Shown here: piece by piece, positions 29,041 through 41,238 of the stretch | Layout: each line of letters starts with the position of its first letter | Numbering within the stretch: position 1 is the first letter of the stretch | Assembly (NCBI GenBank): GCA_017979445.1 | Contig: CM030715.1 | Location: 27,505,169 to 27,569,168 of the forward strand | Direction of reading: 5' to 3' | DNA: 64,000 nt | Source: Akebia trifoliata | Lineage: Eukaryota > Streptophyta > Magnoliopsida > Ranunculales > Lardizabalaceae | Translations under genes and position numbers: made by a program | The notes under the pieces: model-generated | The model's database searches: none | Told to the model about the DNA's origin: nothing | Seen by the model: only the letters and a program-made list of their open reading frames with translations

Positions 29041-29543
29041 AGGCATGGACTTCCTTTTTTGCGTTAAGAGGGTAAAAACGTAAAAAATAAAATTAGAAGC
29101 ATATTATTGAAAAATTTTAAGAAAGGGACAACATATGGAAAACAATAGAATAAGTAAATGGTTAAAAGAAAAAATATAGAAAAATTATAGGAGATAAAAT
29201 GTAACGATAATATAATAGATCCCACAAAATTGTAGTTTGATGGAAAGGTTAAAGGGCAAAAATGAAGAAAAAAAAATTTGAAAAATATTATTAAAGAATT
29301 TTGAGGTTAAAGGAATAAAAGATGAAAAATAATAAAATAGGTTAAAAAGGATAAAAGATATAATATGAAAGTAAGAAATGAAGAGTAGATATAATAAAAT
29401 TAGAGAGAATGACATAAAAACAAAAAAAGTATAGTGTATGCTGATGAAACATTTGTCTAACCACAAAATGTAGTTGATGAGACATTTATCCCAACTAAAA
29501 AAAATATAAAATTATAGCAACTCAATTGTATTTTATTATATAA
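29040..29543 (-). mobile_element. Helitron-like non-autonomous copy, minus strand
   Basis: Read on the minus strand, it starts TATATAATAAAATACAATTG, very like the starts at 32339 and 32656. It continues through AACTACATTTTGTGG and CTACAATTTTGTGGG modules with poly-pyrimidine CTTTAACC spacers, and ends near a degraded CCATGCC word at about 29050. There is no Rep/helicase sequence. The boundaries are approximate. Confidence 0.45.
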
Positions 29544-29558
29544 ATATTTTATAATTTA

Positions 29559-29680
29559 AAAAGTTGTTATTGTCACATCAACTTTTACTAATGCCACACA
29601 AATTCTTATGTAAATCATCAAAAGTATTGCACACAATTGGTGAGGCATTAGTAAAAGTTAGTGTGGCAATAGTAACTCTC
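29559..29680. mobile_element. 122-bp MITE with 8-bp target duplication
   Basis: Ends AAAAGTTGTTATTGTC and GGCAATAGTAACTCTC are inverse, and the subterminal AACTTTTACTAATGCC is repeated inverted. ATAATTTA flanks both sides (29551-29558 and 29681-29688). It is the uninterrupted relative of 12935-13582. Confidence 0.85.
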
Positions 29681-29688
29681 ATAATTTA

Positions 29689-30771
29689 ATATTGGTTGAT
29701 TTTGAAACTATGCATTTTGTTACAAAAATAAAATTAACATTTTATGTAAAATTGTTACTTTTAATACTTAATTTTAAAATATTAAAAAAAAAATGTTGTT
29801 TTCATTTGGTTGGTCATTTCGACCACCATTTGTATTTTTTCCCATATCAATAAATTTATACTTATCAAAAATAAATATTTAAAAAACATCTAATTTTATA
29901 ACATTTATTGTCATTTAATATTGGGTTATTAAATCCTTGATTTTTCTTTCCAAACCAATTACCTTCAAGTTTTTCGATCTTTATGATGTATTTTTTTAAT
30001 CTACTCGACCTTATTTTCAATTCACCGCTTTTTATTATCCAAAAATCCTATTTTTTTTTTCTTTAAGAAGATTGAGGTAAAGGTAGTCATATCATCAATT
30101 TCAAAACATTGAGAAGGGGTATCACTAATATTCATAAGAACAAAAGAAGGGGATGGGGCATTGGACATGCTAAATCACTCTTTAATAAATTACTAACATG
30201 TTGATTTATGTAAGATTAATTTTTATAATTTAACATAAATAAATAATCTAACTTTAGAAAGTATACCAGAGTTTGCACGTGCCTACAACATGGGCATCCC
30301 CTTCTGGTTAAGAGGGAAGAAAAAGAAAAAACAATGAAGTTAAAAGGATATTGCTAGAAAGGGAGAAAGATGAAAGATAATATACAAAGTTGAAAGGTAT
30401 TTTTGGAAAGGAGATAGAAGAGGAAGGTGTGGATGATGCAAAATGTACACATCCAATATGGCGATCATGTGGACATGAAGTGAGCCTAATGTGGATTTGA
30501 AGACAATGCGGCATCCTTGAATTTCTTTGTGAAGTCACTTAGGCCATCGAAGATGACGTCCAGTTGGGACATCATTATAGAATGTGCATCGAAGTGATGA
30601 CATGGCATTACCTCATTGGGATGTTATGAAAAGGGGTTTTTCATAGTTATAAATACCTTTCACAAATGAGAAAATGGACTCAATTCCCAAAGAGTCTTAT
30701 CCATTCCAATTATTATTTTTTGACCCCAATACAAAAGACAATAAAATTTAGGGTATTCTTGAAAAGGGAAG
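29689..30771. other. AT-rich intergenic DNA, no gene seen
   Basis: Only short open frames without recognisable content. It contains some direct words such as CATGTGGACATGAAGTG, but nothing I can classify. Confidence 0.5.
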
Positions 30772-31223
30772 TAGGGATGTACATTTGGGTAGAGTCAAAC
30801 CTAACCAAATTTTCGTGTTCAATCAGAGTATGGCTAAAATCGAACCGAAATTTTCGATTTCGGGTTTTATTTCTAAGATAGGGCCCAAAATCAAAACGAA
30901 CCAAATCAAAATTTTCCGGTTTATTTTCGGTTTTGAGTTTGGGTAACCCGAATTCTTTTTTGAATTTTGAATTTTTTAAAATAAAATATTATATAAATGA
31001 TTTACAATAACTTACATAGTATATTTTATATATTTTAAAATATATTATTACCATAAAATGGTTATTTTGTTGCCAATTGTATAAAATATAAAGATAGATA
31101 TAATTTTTTTTATTCTATTGCTTATTGTATATATAAAGTATAAAATATAAAGATAGAACATTTTCTTTTCTATTTTGTAACAATTATTACGATAAAATAG
31201 TTACTTTGCTTTTAATTGTACAA

Positions 31224-31262
<39 letters not shown>

Positions 31263-31741
31263 AGAAAAATGGTTATTGCGTTGTTGTTGCCTATTATGTT
31301 AAGTATAAAACATAAAGATAGAAACAAATTTGTTATTGATAATTATTTATTATTATAAAATAATTATTTTTTTACTTATTTTATGAAATATAAAATATAA
31401 AGATAGAACTTTTTTTCATCTATCGGGAAACTATTTACTACATAAAGGGATTTTTTTTTATTGGTAACTATTTGCTATTATGAAATTGATATTTTTTTCC
31501 CAATTGTATAATTATAAAGATAGAAGGTGGGGTACGGAGAAAATATTTTAGATATTAAAAAAATAGGTTTTAATCGATTCAATTCTGGTTCTCAATTTTC
31601 ATTTTGGTTTGGTCTCGTTTTCAAGGGTGGAACCCGAACCCAGAGCGAAACATTTCAGCTTGGTCCATTCCGATTTTAGTCCAAGTTCAGTTCTAATTTT
31701 TCTGTTTGATTTTCAGATAATTGGTAATTTATACATCCCTA
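30772..31741. mobile_element. hAT-like non-autonomous element, about 970 bp
   Basis: Ends TAGGGATGTACATTTGGGT and AATTTATACATCCCTA are inverse. Flanks AAGGGAAG and AAGGAAGG agree at six of eight bases. The interior is rich in GGTTTTCGGTTTTG and TAAAGATAGAA repeats, with an (AT)n tract at about 31211-31258. No transposase is seen. Confidence 0.7.
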
Positions 31742-32338
31742 AAGGAAGGCAACAAAATTGAAGTAGTCCTCGATATACATTCTCTATGGGGGATAAATAT
31801 TGAGACAAAGGAGAGGAATACCCCTCCTATTTTATTCTATACATTATCATTTCATATTTTAAAATATTAATTAAGATAGGCCCAACCCTTATCTCATTAT
31901 AATATTAAAACAATTTTTTTGTAATTTTAAAAACTATCTAACGTGGTTACAAGAATAGTGGGTTTGTGATTTTTTTCTTTTGACAAAAAGGATTTCAATG
32001 AGTAATAAGATTAAATGTAACATGGGGTATCATAGGATATCAAAATTTGATGTCAACAAAATATTACTTCAACTTTCTGTCATTATAATAGTAAGATAAT
32101 ATATTTCTTTTTTTTTTTTTTAATTTAAAATATTAAACAAGACTATTTTACACCATCATTGGTAATAGACTCTATGGGTGCAACTTGGTCCAGTTCAAAT
32201 CGAGAACCCAACCAAACCGATAGTTTTGAATTGATTTGGTTCGGTTTGGAATAAGTTGAGGTTTGATTCTCGGATCAAGCTTGTATAGAACTAAACTAAA
32301 CTAAGAATTGAATCATTATCTAATAATCAAATACATAT

Positions 32339-32651
32339 ATCTATATTATAAAATACAATTGAGTTGCTAATATTTTGTGTTTTGAGGTGGGATAAGCGTC
32401 CTCTCAACTACAATTTTGTGGGTGGACAAATGTCCCGTCGACCTACATTACATTTTTATCTTTCATCTTCACTCCCTCTAACTTTATTATATCACATCTT
32501 TAACCCATTTTATTAATTTTCCTTTTTTACCTCTTAATCTCAATTTTTTTAATAATCTCTCTCTTATTTTATTTTATTATTTATTTTTTTTTTTTTGCCC
32601 CTTAACCCTCAAAGAGGATTCCCGTGTCGTAGACACAAACAAACTCTAGTA
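32339..32651 (+). mobile_element. Helitron-like non-autonomous element
   Basis: Starts TCTATATTATAAAATACAAT after an A. It ends CCCGTGTCGTAGACAC, then AAACAAACTCTAGT: a short GC hairpin a few bases before a CTAGT end, the Helitron 3' pattern (hairpin then CTRR, insertion between A and T). No coding sequence. Confidence 0.65.
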
Positions 32652-32655
32652 TATC

Positions 32656-33650
32656 TATATAATAAAACACAACTGAGTTATTACAATTATGTTTTTTGAA
32701 TTAGAGATAAATCTTCCTTCAACTATAGTTTTGTGATTGGACAAATGCTATATAAACATACACAACACTATTTTGTCTTTCCTCTTCACTCCATCTAACT
32801 TTATTATATATTTTTTTTACCCATTTTATTATTTTTTCTATTTTTTACCCCTTAACCTTAAAGAAATTTAATAACAACGGTTGGGCCCACTTTTGTAGGA
32901 GATAAATCCAACTAGGGTAAACCTCCCATAAGTTGTAGTTTCGTAGGGCCACTTTATTTCATTTACTTTTCACTCCTAACTTTACTATATTTTCTTTTTT
33001 ACCCATTTTAACCTACTTTATTTTTTTTCATATTTTACCTCTTTAACCTCAATTTTTTTTAATAATATACTTCCAACTTAATTTTTTAACTTTTACCCCC
33101 TTAACCTTCCATTCAAGCTATAATTTTGTGAGACCACTTTATTGTCTTTACACTTCTCCCTTATAATTTTTACCAATTTAACTCACTTCATTGTTTTTTA
33201 TCTTTTACCTCTTTAATCTTAAAAAATTTTAATAATACCCTTTCAATTTTATTTTTTACGCTTTTACCCCCTTAACCCGAGAGATGACGTTCGTGCCGTA
33301 AGCACATCGATAAGGCCCCACTTTCTATAGCTTTATGGGGAATTAAACATCCCATCAAACTACAATTATTATGGGGCCTACTTTATTGCCTTATCTCCTC
33401 TCCTTTCCTCTCCAATTTTGCTATATTTCCTCTTTAACCCTTTAACTCACTTTATTTTTTTTGTCTTTTACCCCCTGAATCTCAAAAGTTTAATAATACC
33501 CTATCAAGTCTTTTTTCACTTTTATCACTTTAACCTTCTCATCTAGCTATAATTTTGTAGGCGTACTTTATTTTCTTTACTCTTCACCTCTTCAAATCTT
33601 ACTACATTTCATCTTTTACTCTTTTAACTTTAATTTTTTTAATAATTACC
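32656..33650 (+). mobile_element. Array of Helitron-like modules
   Basis: A second start TCTATATAATAAAACACAAC directly follows the first element. A degraded 3' end, CGTGCCGTAAGCAC, is at about 33290. Modules beginning (C/A)TA(C/T)AATTTTGTGGG recur near 32735, 32933, 33117, 33357 and 33545, each followed by CTTTATT...CTTTAACC pyrimidine-rich text. This looks like end-to-end insertion or internal amplification of one family. Confidence 0.5.
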
Positions 33651-33664
33651 CTATATATATATAT

Positions 33665-33715
33665 ATGGGAAATGCTAACGTCCAAGACCTCATAGGGACA
33701 TTAGCATTCTTCAAT
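33665..33715. repeat. Short hairpin repeat
   Basis: GGAAATGCTAACGTCC and GGGACATTAGCATTC form an imperfect inverted pair around CAAGACCTCATA. Just upstream is a (TA)n tract. It may be one end of a degraded small element. Confidence 0.4.
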
Positions 33716-33854
33716 ACTTTTTTTTCAATAATAACCCTATCTATTTTATCTTTTAATGAAAAAGACAAGAGTATATTAGTCTTTTTTACATAATAAATGC
33801 TCATTATAGACATTCCAATTTGAACGGACCCCTACTCAAAAGGGCCCAAAAATA

Positions 33855-34300
33855 GTAGTATTCTAATAAACTTGGTCAACAGGCCTTAAAGGCACGAATC
33901 ATTAAAATTTGACATTTTATCAAAAACAATGCCCCTAAGACCTCCTAATAGTCTAATATGTCCATCCACAAAGATTTGGCGCACCACCTTCATCGCTCCG
34001 CAATCGGAAGAGCTCAAAAATATCATTTTTTGCCTACGGGCCTCAAAGGGCCAAATCATTAAAAATGGCATTTTGATCGAACCAAGGCCCCTAAAGACCT
34101 CCTATTGGTTTAGTGGACCCACCAAAGGGATTTGACCTACCCTACACCTTCTCAACCTTCACCGTTCAGCTCTCAAAACCAAAAATACTCGAATTCTCGA
34201 TAAAATCCACCAATGGGTCTAAAAGGCTCGACTTGCCGACACGTGGTATTTTGATCGATCCAATAATTTCAAAAATCTCAAAAAAAAATGAATAAAAAAA
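33855..34300. repeat. Degenerate tandem repeat, about 160-bp unit, three copies
   Basis: GGCC(T)..AAGG followed by AATCATTAAAAnTnGCATTTT and GACCTCCTAnTnGTnTA recur from about 33890, 34045 and 34215. The third unit is partial. It lies directly before the G-poor block and probably belongs to the same element. Confidence 0.6.
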
Positions 34301-34319
34301 AAAATGAGACTTGGGACAC

Positions 34320-35600
34320 CTATCACTTCCTCTACCCTCACAGCTACATCTCCGAAATCAAAAATACCCAAGCCCATCTACAGTCCACTAACCTTCAACT
34401 CTAAAATCAATCCCTCACCTTACCCCCTAACCTAAATTTAATCACACATCACCTAAAACTTAAGACATACCTACCCCTCAAAATTCAATAAAAAATGACC
34501 CCAACCAATCCCTAAAACCCAAGCCCAGTGTCCCTAAGCCCAAACCCATATCCAATTCATATACAACCCACAAACCAACACCCACATCAACAATCACCAC
34601 TCTTATCATCAAAAGGTGACACATGTCCTCATCTCCTCACACCTCCCTCATCCAATCACCTACCACCATTACCTTTCTTTAAACAATCCATTTAACCCCT
34701 CACCTTTCTCTAAAAATCACCTCAACCCATACCCTTCCCTAACCTACCCTCCATCACTCTTCTCTAACACAATCAACCACCCACATCACAACCCATATCC
34801 TCTACACCTTAATCCATCATATTTCTCTAATCACTCCACCAACTCACATCACAACCCATATCTCCCCTCATGATTTCTAACCAACATTCATTCTCTTTAA
34901 TCAAACACCTACCGTCACCAATCAATTCATCTAATCACCTCATCTCCCCATCATTTTCAACACATGTCATCATCTCATTAACCCTCTTAAAAATCCAAAC
35001 ACCTAACCCCTTACACTTCCTTACACAACTCATTCTCATAAATCTAAACACCTCACCTCAACCAACCCAACACTCAATCAAATACCTAACACCTTATACC
35101 TCTCATTCTCTCCATCACACATCACTCATCTCATCTCACCAAATACTATACCCAAATGGATTGGGTAGGATCTAAATCATTTGGATCTAAACACTACCAA
35201 TTTCCACTCATTACATAATTAGCCTCCATTTAATTTCAAATTTCATACCCTCTACCCTAAAAACTCATGTCATTATCTATCCTCCTAACTCTTCATCTCA
35301 TTATACCCCTAAAATAACCTCCAAGCATCTATAAATACCCCCTCCTCTTCCCAAAATGGGTTACCAACTCTCACAACAAAAAGAGCTTACCAAGTCTTAC
35401 TAACTCTCCCTTACCAATTCTCTATCACCAACTTTCACTACCAACAAAAAACCTTACCAAGTCTCACTAAAAAAAATTGATTCTCTAATCATCTCTTCTC
35501 CATTCTCACATCAATCTTCTAAAAAGAAAAATACACTCTCACATTTTACTAAGGACCTTAGAAGATATTGAAGAAGAAGAAGAAAAGAAAGATTGAAGCT
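34320..35600 (+). mobile_element. G-depleted block, probable LTR or LTR-element fragment
   Basis: The plus strand has very few G residues for well over 800 bases, an extreme C/A/T composition. It is followed by a TATA-like CTATAAATACCCC at about 35330 and a CT-rich leader. Promoter plus leader suggest an LTR, possibly solo. I could not find a partner repeat or a target duplication. Open frames of 85 and 101 codons inside arise from the lack of G and are not genes. Confidence 0.4.
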
Positions 35601-35741
35601 TCAAGGTGGGTCAAAGCAACTCCCCTCTATTTCCCCTCTTCTACTATCCCCCTCCTCTATTTATTTATTTTAGAATGCCTATAAGATGTAATGTTCCCCT
35701 CCCTTATCTCTGGTATATTGGATTTCGGTTCGATTGAAAGT

Positions 35742-36102
35742 ATAGGGTTGTGTTATTTTGATTAAATCTTAGACAAAGTTTTATCTTATATGGCTAAATT
35801 TTTTTAGAATGGGCTGATTTTTTGTGAGAATGATCTCTATAGTTAGTAGATCATCCTCATAAAAAAATCAATTAATTCTAAAAATTTTAACCCCATCAAA
35901 AGTGGTAACAAACTAACGATAAAAAATTGACGATTTATGATTCTTCAACTTATAAACTAGGGTTAGAAATTTCAGAATTGATTGCTTTTTGGTGAGGATG
36001 ATTTTCTCACCATAGAGATCATCCTCATAAAAAAGTCAGCCCATTCCAGAACTTTTAGCTCATGTAAAACAAAATGTTTTTTCTAAAATATTTTTTAGGA
36101 AC
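35742..36102. mobile_element. Foldback MITE family F, copy 4
   Basis: Carries the family's GATGATCTC / GAGATCATCCTCA palindromes and the TTCTTCAACTTATAAACTAG spacer. The left arm TTAGACAAAGTTTTATCTTA answers the right AAAACAAAATGTTTTTTC only loosely. It is followed by an (AT)n(AG)n tract. Confidence 0.65.
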
Positions 36103-36104
36103 TG

Positions 36105-36106
<2 letters not shown>

Positions 36107-36163
<57 letters not shown>

Positions 36164-36165
36164 TA
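36107..36165. repeat. (AT)n then (AG)n microsatellite
   Basis: Compound dinucleotide repeat separating two foldback elements. Confidence 0.9.
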
Positions 36166-36167
36166 TA

Positions 36168-36539
36168 GGGTGACGTTCTTTTGACAAAATCCTATACAAC
36201 ATTCTAAACAAAGCATTTTTTTATATGGGCTAAATTTTTTGGAATAGGCTGATTTTTTGTGAAGATGATCTCTATGATGAGAAAATCATCCTTACAAAAA
36301 ATCAGCAAGTTCTAAATTTCTAACCCTAGTTTATAATATGAAAAATCGTGAACCGTCAATTTTTACTGTTAGTTTGTAACCACTTTGCACAGGGTTAGAA
36401 GTCTTAGAATTGGTTGATTTTTTGTGAGGATGATCTATTGACTATAGAGATCATCCTCACAAAAAATCATTCCATTTCAAAACTTTTTAACCATATAAGA
36501 CAAAACTTTGCCTAGGAATTTGGTTGTTGATCCCTTCCC
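36168..36539. mobile_element. Foldback MITE family F, copy 5
   Basis: Same plan as the other copies: GGGTGACGTTCTTTTGAC on the left, two GATGATCTnT / GAGATCATCCTCAC hairpins, and CATATAAGACAAAACTTTG with GATCCCTTCCC on the right. Confidence 0.65.
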
Positions 36540-36570
36540 ATATATTTATATATGTATGTGGACGTGTTTA

Positions 36571-36724
36571 TGGGACATCTAAAACTGACAACTATTTTTA
36601 CACAACTACTTGAATATCATCCATTTTTTCAATGTTTTTTACAACACCATCAGAGGCTATGGATCTTGTAAAATGGATGGCATCTAGTAGATGTAAAAAT
36701 AGTTGTCACTTGTAGATGTCCCTC
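36571..36724. mobile_element. Short MITE, GGGACA...TAGTTGTC family, copy 2
   Basis: Starts GGGACATCTAAAACTGACAA and ends TAGTTGTCACTTGTAGATGTCC (inner bases), an inverted pair. It shares ACAACACCATCAGAGGC and AAAATGGATGGCATCTAG with 1191-1352. Confidence 0.75.
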
Positions 36725-37048
36725 GAACGTGACCTTGTATATTAATTTATTATAAATTATTTTAAGAGTTAGGCCATAGATTAATAATTTTTTTTGTATA
36801 AATTAATGATTTATTGTATGAAATTTTATGTCTATTATACAAATATTTTTTATTAAAAATTTGTTACTTCCCATTCATATAAATTATTGGCAACCCATAG
36901 AACCAAAATGAACAAACCGACCTTAGTTCGGATTGGATTGCTTTGTTCCCAATAGCATTTTGGTTTGTTTCTAAATCCTATTTAGTGGAACCGATTTATA
37001 TTGGTTTTGTTCCAATTTGGACTCAAACCGAACCAAGTTACACCCATT

Positions 37049-39754
37049 GTAGACGCTTATGTCATTATGATGGCAATAAAAAAGTTAAGTATCGTAACAT
37101 ACATAATTTTAACAAGAATTACTTATGGTATAAATTCATATTATAATGGTGTGGTAATGTCACCACTTAAACTTAACTAACTTAAATTGGTGTTAACAAC
37201 AATCACTCACTTATATTATATAAGAATAGTGATTTCCTGGTGCCTCCTCTGACATACTCTCCTTGACCTAGCATGTGCTAGAATCATAGATTTTTTTTTT
37301 TTTATGGATTACACATATTTATGGGGATGCACAATTGTGTATCCTGTGGAAAATCTATGGTTCTAACCTATGTCACGTCGGGGATTGTATGTTTGAGGCG
37401 GCGCCAAAAAATCAGGACTCATTATATTAAGGTAATTTTATAATTGAAACTATTAATTAAAGTAGTTTTATGTTATATCATCCTTTATAGGATTTGTGTG
37501 AGACTCTTTTCTAACATTTTATTGATATAAGATTAAAAAATAAAACTTGGTGTGGCGTCAACAATACTCAGTCTTCCTTTATCTTTTTTAAGATGAATAA
37601 TTTTGGAAGTGAAAAGAAAATAAGATGAAGATTAGGATATTATGATCATTTTGTATTATATGTATCAATGAGAATGGGTTGAAAAGCACATGTCATCATT
37701 TTGAAAACATAGGGAGATATGTTAAATATTCTCCAAAATGTGGATGGGTGTGTAAAGAAAATAATTTTCTAAGAAAAGAGACATAGATAAAATTCTCGAA
37801 GTCCTTTAAAAAAAAGTCGTTTTTCACGTTTGACACGAGTTTTGATGTGGCCCCAAAGAAAATACCACGTGAAACATATGGCATGGTAGATGAGATGGTG
37901 AGCATAGGGGGACCTCAATCAATAACGTAAGTGCCTCACCTTACATGTCCATTTTTTTAAATTAATTTTCACAAAAGTTAGTGTTTTTTTTTTTTTTAAT
38001 TGTTGGAAATATTGACTTTTAAATCGAGAATAATTTAATGAAGGAAAAAGAATAACTTCTAGGACTTGAATCTGATTCGATCTCTTTTAGACAAATATTC
38101 TCCCTTACTAGTTAAACTACAGTACATAAAAGGTCAAAGAACAAGTGCCTTAAGAATGCAAAGAAGTCTATATTGAAGTTACTAAATAGGATTATGTACG
38201 ATACGATTTAGTCTAAAATATTAGGAAAAATAAGAAACTGGTGATGCCTAGAACTTAAACTTGGAAAGAGGAAAATACAGAAATTTTCAATGAAGAAATC
38301 TGATTTCTGATTGATTTTTTATAATCATTTTTGTGTCTATTAACCAAGAGTCATGATTTAATGTCTCTTAGTTTAATTGGCATCGGATTGTGTCTGATTT
38401 GAAATCTAACGATTCAAATTGCACCATATCGAAGGTATGTGTCTCATGCCTTTTAATCAATATTTTTTAGTTGAATCTGTATGATCTAGTAGCTCTGATC
38501 GTGTCCGATCAGTTGCCATTTGATTTAACGGATCCGATCGTCCCTGATCGGATATCAATTATAAATCAACACACTTGATTGTTCTCGATTTGATATTATT
38601 TCGATCCATCATATCCGATCGGGAACTAATTGGATACTAACTTGATTGTGCGGTGCAGATCGCACCCGATCCATCATACATGATGGATCAACCACAATCG
38701 TTGGATAGTTTCGTATTCCAAAAACTTTAAGGCTCCTCAGCTCCTCGCGAAGTGCGTCTCAAAGCGCCCAATGCATCTTTTCACATGACGAACGTGCACG
38801 TGTGTGGGTGGTGCTTTGCACCACCTTAAAACACCAAATCAAATCTTTAAAAATGTGACACAAATATAACTAATTATGTTGATTATTACTTATAAGATAC
38901 ACTACTATCTTACTTGTGAGCAATGTAAGACTAAACCTTATATACACAAAAACCTCAAAATCTAATTTAAGAAAAAAAAAAAAAAAACCACAAAACTATT
39001 TTTATTTTGAAAATATTCAACAAAATTTTGGAAAGATAATCCAAGTTAGGGATCCATAATTGATGCACTACTAATTAATCAACCCCTTCCCCTTTCAATT
39101 TCAAGATTGTATCTTCTTCTTCCCTCAAATCTAAAGAATAAGATGAGATTTTTTTAAGGGTATTTTCGTAAAATCTTAATTAAGTTTCTTGGGATATTTA
39201 TATTTCTCGTTTTTGGTGAAAAGGTGTAATCTGTAATTGTGAGTTTTCTCTTCATAATAAAATCGTAGTGATCCGTGGACGTACCTAAATCTTGAAGGAA
39301 CTATGTAAAATCTCTGTGTTTTTGTGCGTGATTTGTATTTAATTAGTTTCTTAGTTTAATTGTTTTTTTATTTTTCTCTACAATTTCAAATTTACCCAAA
39401 TTAAATTGAATTGACCTCTCGTCCAATAATTGTTGAATCCAAATTTCTTTTTCTTTTTTGGAGGGCAGTGAATTATGAACTAGATAAGGTTCGATTTGAA
39501 TTTTTCTGTGTGATGAGCATTGCAGAAGAAGATGACGCATCCTTATGGACAATTATCATTATAAGTGAGAGCGATAGGCTTACAGTGAAAGGATAAAAAT
39601 TATAAACTACATTCAAGGATTTTATAGTGTCAAGTTCAACGATTTCACACACATATACACTCACTTTACATGTGCTCTTGACTTGAAGAAGACAATTTTT
39701 GTCACTAGCTTTAATCTCTAAGATAATTTGTTTAATTCTATGACCCTTTACAAG
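37049..39754. other. AT-rich intergenic DNA with one partial MITE, no gene
   Basis: About 37220-37430 carries CTAGAATCATAGATTTTT and its inverse AAAATCTATGGTTCTAAC around a GGATGCACAATTGTGTATCC centre, related to 14430-14715. About 38390-38700 is unusually rich in GATCCGATC-type words without clear repeat structure. No supported ORF. Confidence 0.5.
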
Positions 39755-40251
39755 TGGGGTGTAAAATGAGTTGAATTTTTTCCAAAACCCAAGTGATCCG
39801 AATTTAGCCGGTTTGATTCTTTAGAGTGTATCTGAATAAAAATGGGCCGAATATGAGTTGATGTCTTTTGACTGAGTCGGATCCAGATTGAATACGGACC
39901 CATCCTTATATCTACTTAGATCCAAATGAAATATTAGTTAGAAAATTATACTTTTATGTTTCGAAGTTATCTTTCATCTACTACTTTAATATATCATGAA
40001 CTCTTATATAAAATAAAATAAATATGGTGGTAAATTAAAATAGTCTAACAATCAGAAAAGAAATATAGCAAAAAAATGTTGAAGTGTATGAAATTATCCG
40101 ACCCAATCAACCAGAATCAAGTAATTTGACCAAATCAGATTCAGATATGGGTTAGTGAAATAAAAATGGTTCGGATATGATTTTAAGTAATAAGATCCGG
40201 GTAAAATTTTGGATTCAGATCCAGTCCGAATCCGACCCATTTTAAGCCCTA
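39755..40251. mobile_element. hAT-like MITE with 7/8 target duplication
   Basis: Ends TGGGGTGTAAAATGAGTTG and ACCCATTTTAAGCCCTA are inverse and match 5656-6199 and 16755-17192. Flanks TTTACAAG (39747-39754) and ATTACAAG (40252-40259) differ at one base. The interior holds GGATCCAGATTG and GATCCGGG-type words. Confidence 0.88.
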
Positions 40252-40768
40252 ATTACAAGCTTTGACTTCAACCTTTTGGTAAAACTCACTAATTTACCAA
40301 TCAACTTCCATCTCCCAAAGCCTATCTTGATATTAGGGTTTGATGGTTGAAAGTGATAAATTGTTTAGGTTGAAGAGCGGGGCTTAGAAGTTTAGGACAA
40401 AAGATTTTTAGGAAAAATCAAGGGATTTAAAGACTAGAGACAAGCCGTTACATTAGTATCTCAAAAATTGAAGTTAAGGGATGTCTCCCATTCAAAATAT
40501 ACGTTGGGTATCTCTAGTTTTCACCAAAACCTGGAAGGGTTCTTCAAAATTACCCAACCTTAAATAACTGGTGTGATTTAATTATTGGATAATTTGTAAT
40601 AATTATACATATATATTTATTGATCGGTTGCAATGATTATATAAGTATTGGGACATAAAAAATATATACTTGAAAGTGACATGTGCATATGATCATGTAT
40701 CAAAAGGGTTTATTTGTAATTTAAAATATGGATTAAAAGATTTTTGAAGATTATATAATTTTAAAAAA

Positions 40769-40804
<36 letters not shown>

Positions 40805-40884
40805 CTGAAATTTTGAAAGGTTAGTAAAGTGCTGGATTGAAATTTTGTTTTTTTATTTTATCAAAATGACCTTGATTATATAAG

Positions 40885-40975
40885 AGTCGTGATTTTCTAA
40901 CACACACACGCCCCTATACTTCCCTTGACATGGCATGGGCTAGAACCATAGATTTTTTTTTCCCTTGGGATACAC
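40885..40975. repeat. Half-copy of the GACATG palindromic MITE family
   Basis: CTTGACATGGCATGGGCTAG, AACCATAGATTTTT and GGGATACACAA match the left half of the element near 37230. The right half is missing. Confidence 0.45.
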
Positions 40976-41026
40976 AACTGAGGTCATTTATGACCGCTTA
41001 AAGTTTGGAGTTGAATCACTTCTACT

Positions 41027-41238
41027 CATGATTTTTAAACTCGGTATCGCATCTCGTCTCGCTCAGCTCCGATACTGAGTCGTCTCAGACAAGTTTTTCG
41101 ATACGTTTGAGATGTCTCATGAGATAACTCAAAAAATTGCTCAATCAAAAAATGACTTTGTGAATTGGTCTCATTCAGCTCTGATACCGAGTTAACTCGG
41201 GTGATATGTCTCCGTCCCGGACGACTTTAAAAACCATG
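41027..41238. mobile_element. hAT-like MITE (CATGGTTT family) with perfect 8-bp target duplication
   Basis: Ends CATGATTTTTAAACTCGG and CGACTTTAAAAACCATG are inverse. CTTCTACT occurs exactly on both sides (41019-41026 and 41239-41246). The interior contains GTCTCGCTC, GAGTCGTCTCAGAC and CTCATGAG words, as in 24254-24693. Confidence 0.92.

Larger units (their letters stand above)
32173..37048. mobile_element. hAT-like MITE split by about 4.4 kb of later insertions
   Basis: Left end TATGGGTGCAACTTGGTCC and right end CCAAGTTACACCCATT match the termini of 13009-13524. Flanks ATAGACTC (32165-32172) and GTAGACGC (37049-37056) agree at six of eight bases. The left half (to about 32335) and right half (from about 36735, TTTTAAGAGTTAGGCCATAG) align with the two halves of the intact copy. 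Everything between is foreign. Confidence 0.75.

Noticed and set aside
34616..35175. Two long open frames (85 and 101 codons) in a row
   Set aside because: They consist of His, Pro, Ser, Asn, Leu, Thr and Tyr because the strand has almost no G, so TAG and TGA are rare. No protein-like pattern.
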